Shown here: positions 7,588 to 13,907 of the stretch, piece by piece
Layout of the letters: each line of letters opens with the position of its first letter
Numbering within the stretch: position 1 is the stretch's first letter
Origin: Sulfuriflexus sp032250955
GTDB taxonomy: Bacteria > Pseudomonadota > Gammaproteobacteria > AKS1
NCBI RefSeq assembly: GCF_032250955.1
Contig: NZ_JAVVES010000056.1
Span: 1 to 17,955, forward strand
DNA: 17,955 bases
Direction: 5' to 3'
Program-made: the position numbers and the translations under genes
Notes under the pieces: generated by a model
Told to the model about the DNA's origin: nothing
Seen by the model: the letters and a program-made list of their open reading frames with translations, nothing else
Databases searched by the model: none

Positions 7588-9324
7588 TCAGAAAGATAGA
7601 CTCACGTTAAAACCATACGTTGTGCTTGCGGTTCGAAAGCCATCAGGTCTGGATACCGGCCTGCCCGCGAAGACGTCATAGACCATGTTTTTATAACCGC
7701 CACGCAGGCCGATAACCGCGCCGGAAAGATGTTTGCCCAGGAGCAGGCTGCCCGACTGACCATCAACTTCTCCGTAGTCAAGCCCGGCATATAGCTGCTG
7801 GCCGCTCTTTCCCATGGCCATGCCGATGTCATTGCGAATAAACCAGCCGCGATCGGCTGATAACACCGTTTCCCCATCGAAACCCCTTACCGTGTAGCGC
7901 CCGCCGATAGAAAAGCGATCTTGCGGCACCAGTGGGGTGAGGTTGTGTTGCAGCCTGACCAGGCCGTTGTAATGCCACCGCTGGCCACCGGCAGTAAATG
8001 GCATATTCAGACCGACCTCGGCCGTATACAACCTTGGACGGGACGCCCCTTCGCCGAAGGGGTCTTCCGGGGCTGCCAACGCATTAAACGCGCCTGTTCC
8101 GTGCCGGTATGCCAGGTTCGCGTTCAGCACCGCCTGACCAATAAACTCGCGGTGCTCCACACCCACCTCATAGCCTGCGGTACGTCGCTGCTGGATAGCC
8201 ACTTCCACATCGTTAATAAAGTTTTTCGAGCTCCGCACATAACCACGGAGATAGCCGCCGGTCCGGCGCCGCGCATCACGGTACAGCACCCGCGATATAC
8301 GCAGATCCGCATTCTTCGTTTTGCCGCTAAATCGAATGTTCGCGCCCGCACTGGCTACTGTTTGCCGAAAATCAAACCTGCTCGCACTCAGGCTAAACAA
8401 CCAGTATCTGTACGGCACCGAGTAATGCAGGCTATAACCATCGGTGCCTTTTTCATCACTGTTGCCACCATCAAAATCGCTATTCACACTTACGTAGAAC
8501 AGATCGTTCAATGACAACGGGTTATCGTAGGACAGGGTTAGTCCCGCCTGGTTACGCCCTGTTCTTTTTGAACCGCCGTCATCCAATGACAAGGTGGCTC
8601 GCAATGGAAAGCCCTGTTGGTGATGTACCACCAGGTCACTCTCGCCCGGCTGTGCATCTTTTATCCTTGCCGGCTCAATCTGAAAATCCACCTCCGCTAC
8701 AGGCACACGCTTGATGTTTTCCAGCGCCTGCTCTATATCGCGCAGGTTCAGGATATCGCCTGACTGCAGCGGCAAAGCGGCATCCTGCATGCGCGCCGGA
8801 TGTTCGGAAATAAAGTCGATTTTGCGCACGTAGCCCGGAATCACCGTCAGTTTCAGCACGCCTGTTGTTAAATCCTGTGGCGCGGCCAGAATGCGCGTTG
8901 TGATAAACCCCTTTGCTATTACCGCGTTTTGCAGGCGGACCATAACCAGGTTGATTCCTTGCACGCCCAGGCAGCGGCCAATAACTGAATTATTTCCCTT
9001 CGTTACTGATTCCAGGGCGAAGGCAAATTTCTCTGCATCTTTGCCCGTTAATCTGATTTCCTCGATTTTAAAACACGGGCTTTCCTGCAGCGGCAATTCC
9101 GGGCTTATCTCCGGCGTCGTCTGCTGCTGTAACCGCACATCAGGACGTTGCTCCTGTTGCTCATGCAATTGACGCTGGCGGGCCTGCTCTCGCAAGGTTT
9201 CCCGGGCAGTGTTATCTGGGACATTGAGTGGCGCTGAAGACAGCGGCGCTGCCACAGTCATCAACAGGCATAGACAAACGATGCCGCAACCAGACACGGT
9301 TCTGTGCTTAACCGGGAAAAACAT
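7588..9324 (-). CDS. cdiB: CdiB/ShlB-type two-partner secretion outer-membrane transporter
   Basis: This 578-residue TpsB (Omp85 superfamily) pore exports CdiA across the outer membrane. A signal peptide is visible (hydrophobic LCLLMTVAAPLSSA, cleavage near residue 31). It is followed by a Gln/Arg-rich helix (about 40-70) like the H1 plug helix of FhaC, a ShlB-type POTRA domain starting about 84 (PCFKIEEIRLTG) with a likely disulphide Cys84-Cys118, and a second POTRA to about 240. The rest is a beta-barrel with the conserved VRGF motif at 479-482 (loop 6) and a terminal Phe, the usual signal for BAM-mediated assembly. It is the first gene of the minus-strand CDI operon. I see no strong Shine-Dalgarno sequence before the ATG. 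Confidence 0.93.
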   Translation of the reverse strand: MFFPVKHRTVSGCGIVCLCLLMTVAAPLSSAPLNVPDNTARETLREQARQRQLHEQQEQRPDVRLQQQTTPEISPELPLQESPCFKIEEIRLTGKDAEKFAFALESVTKGNNSVIGRCLGVQGINLVMVRLQNAVIAKGFITTRILAAPQDLTTGVLKLTVIPGYVRKIDFISEHPARMQDAALPLQSGDILNLRDIEQALENIKRVPVAEVDFQIEPARIKDAQPGESDLVVHHQQGFPLRATLSLDDGGSKRTGRNQAGLTLSYDNPLSLNDLFYVSVNSDFDGGNSDEKGTDGYSLHYSVPYRYWLFSLSASRFDFRQTVASAGANIRFSGKTKNADLRISRVLYRDARRRTGGYLRGYVRSSKNFINDVEVAIQQRRTAGYEVGVEHREFIGQAVLNANLAYRHGTGAFNALAAPEDPFGEGASRPRLYTAEVGLNMPFTAGGQRWHYNGLVRLQHNLTPLVPQDRFSIGGRYTVRGFDGETVLSADRGWFIRNDIGMAMGKSGQQLYAGLDYGEVDGQSGSLLLGKHLSGAVIGLRGGYKNMVYDVFAGRPVSRPDGFRTASTTYGFNVSLSF

Positions 9325-9634
9325 GCTGCTGTGCTACCGGACTAGGAGCCGGATCGCTGCCGCCTGCAAATGGGATGAGGATTGTTTATTTCAGAAAGAA
9401 AAGGGCTGTTCATTTCGACACTCCGTATCGTTTAGTTTCATCTATCCATAATGAATTATCGCGGAGAGTTGGCTCGAGCCTGACTGCCGAAATCCGGTCT
9501 ATTCCTGTACGGCCGGCTGGCATTTTTATGCAGGAAACCCCTTCCCCGGTGTTGATTCTAATTCTATACCCACATATATAGCAAGCCCATGCAGCTGGTT
9601 GGCGTGATTATTTCCTTCCGCGCCGCTCCGGCGA
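9325..9634. other. upstream region of the CDI operon
   Basis: This 310-bp stretch lies between the cdiB start and the repeat cluster. No convincing gene is seen on either strand, and no promoter with both good -35 and -10 hexamers stood out. It must nevertheless contain the cdiB promoter if the operon is transcribed from here. No recognisable operator could be assigned. Confidence 0.4.
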
Positions 9635-9667
9635 GTATCAGGGGTCGGAGTCGTGCGGACATTATCA
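9635..9667. repeat. partial copy of the 103-bp repeat
   Basis: The first 33 bases match the left end of the full repeats (GTATCAGGGGTCGGAGTCG, then GGACATTAT), and the sequence then jumps straight into a complete copy at 9668. It is a truncated unit at the cluster edge. Confidence 0.8.
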
Positions 9668-9770
9668 GTATCAGGGGTCGGAGTCGTGTGGACATTATGA
9701 TCTGGGTGATTGGCGAGCAGTAACGCAATTCTTACGTCAAAACTATCGTAGACACCAACTCCGACCCCGC
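9668..9770. repeat. 103-bp IR-ended repeat, copy 1
   Basis: This is a complete unit starting GTATCAGGGGTCGGAGT and ending ACTCCGACCCCGC. The ends form an 11-bp perfect inverted repeat (GGGGTCGGAGT/ACTCCGACCCC) with looser complementarity inward. No protein is encoded. Units with such ends are known in gammaproteobacteria around REP-associated Y1-type transposase genes; no transposase lies in this window, so this appears to be a non-autonomous copy. Confidence 0.85.
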
Positions 9771-9782
9771 AAACCTGGCTCA

Positions 9783-9885
9783 GTATCAGGGGTCGGAGTC
9801 GTGTGGACATTATGATATGGGTGATTAGCAGGCAGTAACGCAATTTTTACGTCAAAACTATCGTAGACACCAACTCCGACCCCGC
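9783..9885. repeat. 103-bp IR-ended repeat, copy 2
   Basis: The length and ends are the same as copy 1, from which it is separated by 12 bp beginning AAACCTGGCT. It differs from copy 1 by only a few substitutions, for example ATATGGG for ATCTGGG. Confidence 0.85.
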
Positions 9886-9918
9886 AAACCTGGCTGGGGG
9901 ACAATATCAGAGGTCGCA

Positions 9919-10021
9919 GTATCAGGGGTCGGAGTCGTGCGGACATTATGATATGGGTGATTGGCGAGCAGTAACGCAATTTTTACGTCAAAACTATCGT
10001 AGACACCAACTCCGACCCCGC
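9919..10021. repeat. 103-bp IR-ended repeat, copy 3
   Basis: This full-length unit lies 33 bp after copy 2. The spacer repeats AAACCTGGCT and then contains a degenerate repeat start (ATATCAGAGGTCGCA, 9904-9918), so it holds the remnant of another unit. Confidence 0.85.
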
Positions 10022-10024
10022 ACA

Positions 10025-10127
10025 GTATCAGGGGTCGGAGTCGTGCGGACATTATGATATGGGTGATTAGCAAGCAGTAACGCAATTTTTACGTCAAAAC
10101 TATCGTAGACACCGACTCCGACCCCGC
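10025..10127. repeat. 103-bp IR-ended repeat, copy 4
   Basis: This full-length unit begins 3 bp after copy 3 and is followed by AAACCTG, the same 3' flank as copies 1 and 2. That suggests amplification of a unit carrying part of its flank. It is the last unit before the terminator of the rplM-rpsI-tRNA region. Confidence 0.85.
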
Positions 10128-10204
10128 AAACCTGAAAGGACTCCTACGTTCAAACGCGAAAAACGCGTTTAGTCGAACCAAGGTTCTCATCCACTCCAAA
10201 CCCT

Positions 10205-10247
10205 ATAAATAACAAAAGCCCGCACAAGGCGGGCTTTTGTTATTTAT
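10205..10247 (-). terminator. intrinsic terminator after tRNA-Gln
   Basis: A 19-bp perfect inverted repeat (10205-10223 with 10229-10247) has a 5-nt loop. A GC core (GCCCGC/GCGGGC) is flanked by AAAA/TTTT and A/T-rich outer arms. The structure is nearly symmetrical and could terminate from both sides. It begins at the last base of the tRNA CCA end, so on the minus strand it ends the tRNA transcript. Confidence 0.88.
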
Positions 10248-10320
10248 GGCTGGGGAACAAGGATTCGAACCTTGATTGACGGAGTCAGAGTCCGTTGTCC
10301 TGCCGTTAGACGATTCCCCA
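10247..10320 (-). tRNA. tRNA-Gln (anticodon CTG)
   Basis: The cloverleaf can be read directly on the minus strand. The acceptor stem TGGGGAA pairs with TTCCCCA, followed by discriminator G and an encoded CCA. The anticodon stem ACGGA/TCCGT closes the loop CTCTGAC, giving anticodon CTG, which reads the Gln codon CAG. The T-arm is CAAGG-TTCGAAT-CCTTG. The gene lies 43 bp after rpsI on the same strand with no evident promoter between, so cotranscription with rplM-rpsI is plausible. Confidence 0.96.
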
Positions 10321-10363
10321 AAAGAAGTCGGAAAACGGCGTGCGGCGCAGGCCGCCAACGCAA

Positions 10364-10753
10364 TTAACGCTTCGAGTACTGCGGACGCTTACGGGCCTTG
10401 TGCAGACCAACCTTCTTACGCTCGACTTCGCGTGAGTCGCGTGTCACAAAGCCGGCTTTTCGCAGGCCCGGACGCAGGGTTTCGTCGTATTTCATGAGCG
10501 CACGGGTAATGCCGTGGCGAATCGCGCCGGCCTGGCCTGTGTTGCCGCCGCCCTTGACGTTAACCTTGATATCGAACTTGCCCACCATTTCGGCCAATTC
10601 GAGTGGCTGGCGAACTACCATGCGTGAAGTTTCACGACCAAAGTAGGTATCGATGCCACGGTTGTTAATGATGATGTTGCCTTCACCCGGTGTCATGTAT
10701 ACGCGAGCCGTTGATGACTTGCGGCGCCCGGTGCTGTAATAAACGTCTGCCAT
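10364..10753 (-). CDS. rpsI: 30S ribosomal protein S9
   Basis: This 129-residue protein starts near YYSTGRRKSSTARVY, has the central GGGNTGQAGAIRHGI segment, and ends with the universal basic KARKRPQYSKR tail that reaches the ribosomal P-site tRNA. It matches the normal bacterial S9 length (about 130). It lies 17 bp downstream of rplM in the conserved bacterial rplM-rpsI order, so the two are one operon. Confidence 0.98.
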   Translation of the reverse strand: MADVYYSTGRRKSSTARVYMTPGEGNIIINNRGIDTYFGRETSRMVVRQPLELAEMVGKFDIKVNVKGGGNTGQAGAIRHGITRALMKYDETLRPGLRKAGFVTRDSREVERKKVGLHKARKRPQYSKR

Positions 10754-10770
10754 GTTCTTAACCTAAGCTC

Positions 10771-11199
10771 TTAGATTTCCAGGGGCATCGGCTGTTGGGC
10801 CGTATGCTGGTGTTCGCTGCCCGCATAAACCTTCAGCTTGCGGAACATCGTGCGACCCAGGGCATTCTTCGGCAGCATACCTTTCACTGCTGTTTCGATA
10901 ATGCGCTCGGGTGCCTTCTTAATCAGCTTGTCGAAGCTGATCGTCTTCAGACCACCGATGTAACCCGTATGATGGTGATACAGTTTATCGGTCGACTTTC
11001 GGCCCGTGACCCGGACTTTTTCGGCATTGATGACCACGATGTAGTCGCCGGTATCCACGTGCGGGGTATAAATAGCCTTATGCTTGCCGCGCAGACGGCG
11101 GGCGATTTCAGTCGCCATACGGCCCAGGGTCTTGCCCTCGGCGTCGATAACGAACCAGTCGCGCTTCACTTCAGCCGGTTTAGCACTGAACGTCTTCAT
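10771..11199 (-). CDS. rplM: 50S ribosomal protein L13
   Basis: The protein is 142 residues from the ATG at 11199, exactly the E. coli L13 length. It begins MKTFSAKP and has GKTLGRMATEIARRLRGKHK, TPHVDTGDYIVV, YHHHTGYIGG and MFRKLKVYAG in the expected order. The frame is open for 13 codons further upstream, but that start would lack the conserved MKTF N-terminus. A GGAG Shine-Dalgarno sequence stands about 10 nt before the chosen ATG. L13 is a primary 23S rRNA-binding protein needed early in 50S assembly. Transcription probably starts from the promoter at 11248-11276. Confidence 0.98.
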   Translation of the reverse strand: MKTFSAKPAEVKRDWFVIDAEGKTLGRMATEIARRLRGKHKAIYTPHVDTGDYIVVINAEKVRVTGRKSTDKLYHHHTGYIGGLKTISFDKLIKKAPERIIETAVKGMLPKNALGRTMFRKLKVYAGSEHQHTAQQPMPLEI

Positions 11200-11247
11200 T
11201 TCAGTATTGCTCCACTTAAATAGGGTAGTGTCTTGCAAAGAGGCGGA

Positions 11248-11276
11248 ATATTACTTGAGTCCGGGGCCGGATACAA
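11248..11276 (-). promoter_or_regulatory. sigma70-type promoter of rplM-rpsI
   Basis: On the minus strand, TTGTAT (11271-11276) is followed after exactly 17 bp by TAATAT (11248-11253). The predicted start near 11240 leaves a leader of about 40 nt before the rplM ATG. I saw no long structured leader in that interval. Confidence 0.7.
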
Positions 11277-11379
11277 GTGCAAAAGGGCTATTTCTGGCTA
11301 TACCGTGGTCTTTTGGTCCGGGGGGCTCCGGGAGAGCCCAATCCCCCTCCGGGAGGCCGCAGAAATGCCTTGAGAGTTG

Positions 11380-11481
11380 CCCAGACTCACTGGGACAGTG
11401 AGTGGGGTATTCATGATTGCCCTGACCCATCGGAGATGGGTAGGGTACTCATAATGAAGCCCGAAGGGATTCTGTGAGTGG
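11380..11481 (+). repeat. composite hairpin element, left copy
   Basis: It is built of short hairpin modules: A, ACTCACT/AGTGAGT inside a CCCAGACTC...GAGTGGGGT frame (11380-11408); B, ACCCATC/GATGGGT (within 11423-11447); and C, GAAGCCC/GGGATTC (within 11448-11478). All three recur in inverted orientation at 11588-11695. A and B are separated here by a short segment that may be a decayed C module. No coding potential is apparent. Confidence 0.75.
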
Positions 11482-11587
11482 TGAAATTCCGAGCCATAAA
11501 AGCAAAGGAGACAGCGAAAAGGTCGAATACCCACGGATATATCGGAGATGGTTGAGGATCATAGATACCTTTCAGGCATACACCACA
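11482..11587. other. unassigned spacer between the inverted composite elements
   Basis: This is about 105 bp with no gene. It contains a short decayed-looking B-module trace (ATCGGAGATGGTT near 11541). I see no promoter or terminator in it. Confidence 0.4.
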
Positions 11588-11695
11588 GAACCTTACAGGT
11601 TCATTATGGATACCCTACCCATCTCCGATGGGTCACTGGCTCAAAGAATCCCTTCGGGCTTCATTTTGAGCACCCCACTCCAACGGAGTCTGGGT
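11588..11695 (-). repeat. composite hairpin element, right (inverted) copy
   Basis: Read on the minus strand it has the order A (11672-11695), C (11640-11670), B (11611-11635), C-variant (11588-11609). Module B is identical over 25 of 25 bases with the left copy, and module C differs at 2 of 31. The C-variant has a different stem (GAACCT/AGGTTC) in the same flanks (ATAATGAA...TTCTGTG). The element abuts the sRNA terminator at 11697. Confidence 0.75.
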
Positions 11696-11696
11696 G

Positions 11697-11732
11697 AAAA
11701 AAAAGGCGCTGCAGATTGGGCTGCAGCGCCTT
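11697..11732 (-). terminator. intrinsic terminator of candidate sRNA 1
   Basis: On the minus strand, AAGGCGCTGCAG pairs perfectly (12 bp) with CTGCAGCGCCTT across a 6-nt loop. Together with the end of the stem, the T-tract runs through 11697-11704 (8 A on the plus strand). Confidence 0.9.
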
Positions 11733-11812
11733 AGAAGCCACCATTGGGAGGTGGAGGAGGATCGGATTAGATTGAATGTTCCTGGGAGGAGAATGAGCAA
11801 TCAATCTAAAGT
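11697..11812 (-). ncRNA. candidate small RNA 1 with anti-Shine-Dalgarno loop
   Basis: The unit is about 116 nt on the minus strand, from a predicted start near 11812 to an intrinsic terminator. Stem 1 is 9 bp and perfect (TTAGATTGA/TCAATCTAA, 11801-11809 with 11767-11775). Its 25-nt loop displays CTCCTCCC (11784-11791). A second pyrimidine-rich stretch, CCTCCTCCACCTCCC (11746-11760), partly pairs as a CCACC/GGTGG hairpin (11738-11754). No ORF with a ribosome site is present. Exposed C-rich or UCCUCC loops are the seed type of sRNAs that block ribosome-binding sites, such as Xanthomonas sX13 or Rhodobacter CcsR. Its targets are unknown. Confidence 0.72.
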
Positions 11813-11819
11813 GGGATAA

Positions 11820-11848
11820 ATTTTAGCCACCATTAGTATATTAGTCAA
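11820..11848 (-). promoter_or_regulatory. promoter of candidate sRNA 1
   Basis: On the minus strand, TTGACT (11843-11848) and TAAAAT (11820-11825) are separated by exactly 17 bp. The start site is expected near the A at 11812. Confidence 0.75.
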
Positions 11849-11935
11849 CTCTAATTTACTAGGCGGGCAAGGTAATCCCTGTCGATACCTGGTATACACC
11901 TAACGCATTGATTATTAAGTAGATTTTCCTGAAAT

Positions 11936-11968
11936 AAAAAAGGCGCGATCCCGTTTGGGATCGCGCCT
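11936..11968 (-). terminator. intrinsic terminator of candidate sRNA 2
   Basis: On the minus strand, AGGCGCGATCCC and GGGATCGCGCCT form a 12-bp perfect stem around a 4-nt loop, followed by a TTTTTT tract (11936-11941). Confidence 0.9.
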
Positions 11969-12042
11969 GTACCACCTGAACTCTACTATTCGTGGAGGAA
12001 TGCTAGAGTGTTCGTCCCCATTCGGGGGCTAGTTACTGGTGG
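11936..12042 (-). ncRNA. candidate small RNA 2, sibling of sRNA 1
   Basis: The unit is about 105-110 nt on the minus strand. From the 5' end it has CCACC (12038-12042, complementary to GGTGG at 11972-11976), a CCCC-GAAT-GGGG hairpin (12016-12027), and a 6-bp stem ACTCTA/TAGAGT (12004-12009 with 11980-11985). The 18-nt loop of that stem exposes CCTCC (11994-11998). The intrinsic terminator follows. The layout matches sRNA 1: the same TTATC(T)CC start context, CCUCC in a loop, GGTGG just before the terminator and the same GGCGC-rich terminator type. No ORF is present. It is probably a paralogue of sRNA 1 by duplication and divergence. Confidence 0.68.
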
Positions 12043-12048
12043 AGATAA

Positions 12049-12077
12049 AGAATGTGCCATGTGGATTTTATTGTCAA
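12049..12077 (-). promoter_or_regulatory. probable promoter of candidate sRNA 2
   Basis: On the minus strand, a consensus -35 TTGACA (12072-12077) stands 17 bp before CATTCT (12049-12054), a weak -10. The following bases TTATCTCC match the equivalent position of sRNA 1 (TTATCCC), which supports this register. The poor -10 suggests help from an activator. TAAAAT at 12065-12070 is an alternative -10 but lacks a -35 at proper spacing. Confidence 0.5.
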
Positions 12078-12251
12078 TATTTAGATATATTCGATATATA
12101 TCAACAAATTACACAATAATAGTGATGTTGTAGATTAACTAAATCCGGCATCGCTCTGGTTTCACTGACATCCTTGCAATATAGCTAACTTGCTGTTTTA
12201 TATCGTTATTTTTTATATGGCCTGCCGTTACAAAAAATAAATATCGACCGG
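12078..12251. other. AT-rich intergenic stretch downstream of the ferredoxin gene
   Basis: This stretch is markedly AT-rich, with runs such as TATATTCGATATATAT. No gene, clear terminator or repeat is recognised. Its position directly upstream of the sRNA 2 promoter makes it a possible UP-element or nucleoid-protein binding zone, which is inference only. Confidence 0.35.
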
Positions 12252-12560
12252 CTAGATCTGCAGGCGGGTGACAATCTCCCCTTCTTTAAGGTGTTTGCTG
12301 ATGATTTCATCAATGTCTTCCTTGTCCACATAGGTGTACCAGGTCTCTTCCGGGTAAATCACGATAACCGGGCCTTCGCCGCAGCGATCCAGGCAACCGG
12401 CGGAGTTGATCCGCACCCCGCCCTTGCCACTCAGGCCCAGTTCCTTGCAACGCGCCTTGGCGTAATCGCGCATGGCCTGCGCGTTATTATCCTGGCAGCA
12501 CTCGCGGCCGTCAGTGCGTTGATTGGTACAAAAGAAAACGTGGTAACGGTAATAAGACAT
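12252..12560 (-). CDS. thioredoxin-like [2Fe-2S] ferredoxin
   Basis: This 102-residue protein starts MSYYRYHVFFCTNQR. Cys11, Cys21/22, Cys56 and Cys60 (CLDRC) follow the C-x(9-11)-C...C-x3-C pattern of the thioredoxin-fold [2Fe-2S] ferredoxins (Shethna or Azotobacter FeSII-like). GGVRINSAGCLDRCGEGP and an IYPE...WYTYV segment are characteristic. It is probably a soluble electron carrier whose partner is unknown. The gene is divergent from the GlcF-like Fe-S gene across 79 bp, so shared control is possible but not shown. No strong Shine-Dalgarno sequence is visible. Confidence 0.9.
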   Translation of the reverse strand: MSYYRYHVFFCTNQRTDGRECCQDNNAQAMRDYAKARCKELGLSGKGGVRINSAGCLDRCGEGPVIVIYPEETWYTYVDKEDIDEIISKHLKEGEIVTRLQI

Positions 12561-12639
12561 AAATAACCCAGTGACAAGTCATGTGTAAGGCGTAGAATCC
12601 GTGTAACTCTACTTTATTTTACCCGATATCCATACTCCA

Positions 12640-13875
12640 TTGTCTGCCACGCCGCCCAAACTCTCCCTTATCGCCGAAGGCGACAAATGCGTCCTCTGCG
12701 GGATGTGCCTGCCGCAGTGCCCGACCTACCAGCATGCGCAGGATGAAAATGAATCGCCGCGCGGCCGTATCGTGCTGGGCAAGGCCATCTTGAGCGGTGA
12801 GCTGCGTATTGATGCACAGATAACCCGGCATATTGATAACTGCCTGCTCTGCCGCCAGTGCGAACGCATCTGCCCTTCCGGCGTGCAGTTCGGTTATTTC
12901 ATGGACGGCCTGCGCCAGCAGCTACACGAAGGTGATGAAGCTGCCGACAAGCGGCTGGAGACCGTCCTGGAAGACGCTACACAGAGTCGGCGTTTGCATG
13001 GCCTGCTACGCATCGCCCACCTTAGTGGCGCAGACAAGCTGGCCGGCCTGTTGCCGGGCAAGCTGGGGCGGCTTGGCCGCAGCTTACCCACCATTGGCAA
13101 ACTATCTGACGCGCGACCGCACTACCCGGCAGCACATGAGCGGCATCGTGTGCAGATGTTCAGGGGCTGCACCCAAACGGTTTTCGGCTCGGCATTGTTT
13201 GATACCGGCATCGCAGTCCTGAACCGGCTCGGCGTCTCGGTAGAGGTACCGACAGAACAGGGTTGTTGTGGTGCGCTGTCTCAGCATAGCGGCCATGCCG
13301 GACGGGCACATGTGCTGGCCGCCGGCAATCTGCAGGCCTTTGCCACCCAACCTGCCTTACCGATCGTCACCCTGGCCAGCGGTTGCGCGGCGACGCTGAA
13401 AGATTATGCCCGGCTTACCGATGACTATGCCGGCGCGGCTGAGTTCGCGCAACAGGTCATGGATATCAGCCATTATATTGCATCCATTGACTGGCCGGCC
13501 GATGTCGGCATCCGCGGCCTCAAACAGCGCGTGGTGGTGCACAGCCCCTGCTCATTACGTAATGTCTTGCGTCAGGAGAACGCGGTATCGACGTTGCTGG
13601 CGCGTATTCCGGGGGCAGAAATCATCCCCCTCGAGGCCGGCAACAGCTGTTGCGGTGCCGCGGGCAGTTATATGTTTGAAGACGAACATCGGGGGTTGTC
13701 CGAGACTCTGGCGGGAGAGAACATAGCCAAAATCCGCGAACTGCAGGCCGACGTTGTCGTGACCAGTAACATCGGCTGCGCCATGCAGCTGCAGGCCGGC
13801 CTGAAACGCGCCGGACTGACCATCAAGGTCCTCCACCCGATCGAGCTCCTTGCCCAACAACTCAGCCCGGATTGA
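12640..13875 (+). CDS. glcF: GlcF-like (Fe-S)-binding protein, glycolate oxidase iron-sulphur subunit family
   Basis: This 411-residue protein is close to E. coli GlcF in length (407). Two [4Fe-4S] motifs are complete: Cys17, 20, 23, 27 (CVLCGMCLPQCP) and Cys68, 71, 74, 78 (CLLCRQCERICP). Two CCG domains follow, with GCCG at 208-211 and SCCG around 337-338, as in GlcF, LutA and HdrB relatives. In GlcDEF this subunit passes electrons from the FAD subunits to the quinone pool. No glcD or glcE is nearby, so the partner and substrate are uncertain and the symbol is provisional. The start is the TTG at 12640, the only plausible one after the in-frame stop at 12604-12606. I see no Shine-Dalgarno sequence before it, so leaderless translation is possible. 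Confidence 0.85.
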   Translation: MSATPPKLSLIAEGDKCVLCGMCLPQCPTYQHAQDENESPRGRIVLGKAILSGELRIDAQITRHIDNCLLCRQCERICPSGVQFGYFMDGLRQQLHEGDEAADKRLETVLEDATQSRRLHGLLRIAHLSGADKLAGLLPGKLGRLGRSLPTIGKLSDARPHYPAAHERHRVQMFRGCTQTVFGSALFDTGIAVLNRLGVSVEVPTEQGCCGALSQHSGHAGRAHVLAAGNLQAFATQPALPIVTLASGCAATLKDYARLTDDYAGAAEFAQQVMDISHYIASIDWPADVGIRGLKQRVVVHSPCSLRNVLRQENAVSTLLARIPGAEIIPLEAGNSCCGAAGSYMFEDEHRGLSETLAGENIAKIRELQADVVVTSNIGCAMQLQAGLKRAGLTIKVLHPIELLAQQLSPD

Positions 13876-13907
13876 CATTCCGCCGGTCTCTTGTATCGTC
13901 TGTCTTT

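Noticed and set aside
9526..10085. Three overlapping small reading frames (starting MRYC...) within the repeats
   Set aside because: They arise from the 103-bp repeat being open in one frame; spacers shift the frame between copies, so they are not conserved proteins.
9635..10127. CRISPR array
   Set aside because: Repeats are 103 bp with spacers of 3, 12 and 33 bp that themselves repeat, and there are no cas genes.
11200..11238. Upstream start for rplM adding 13 residues
   Set aside because: The conserved L13 N-terminus MKTF and a GGAG ribosome site mark the downstream ATG; the extension is not conserved in E. coli L13.
11474..11734. 86-residue plus-strand reading frame
   Set aside because: It spans the inverted hairpin elements and the sRNA terminator, so it is a by-product of repeats.
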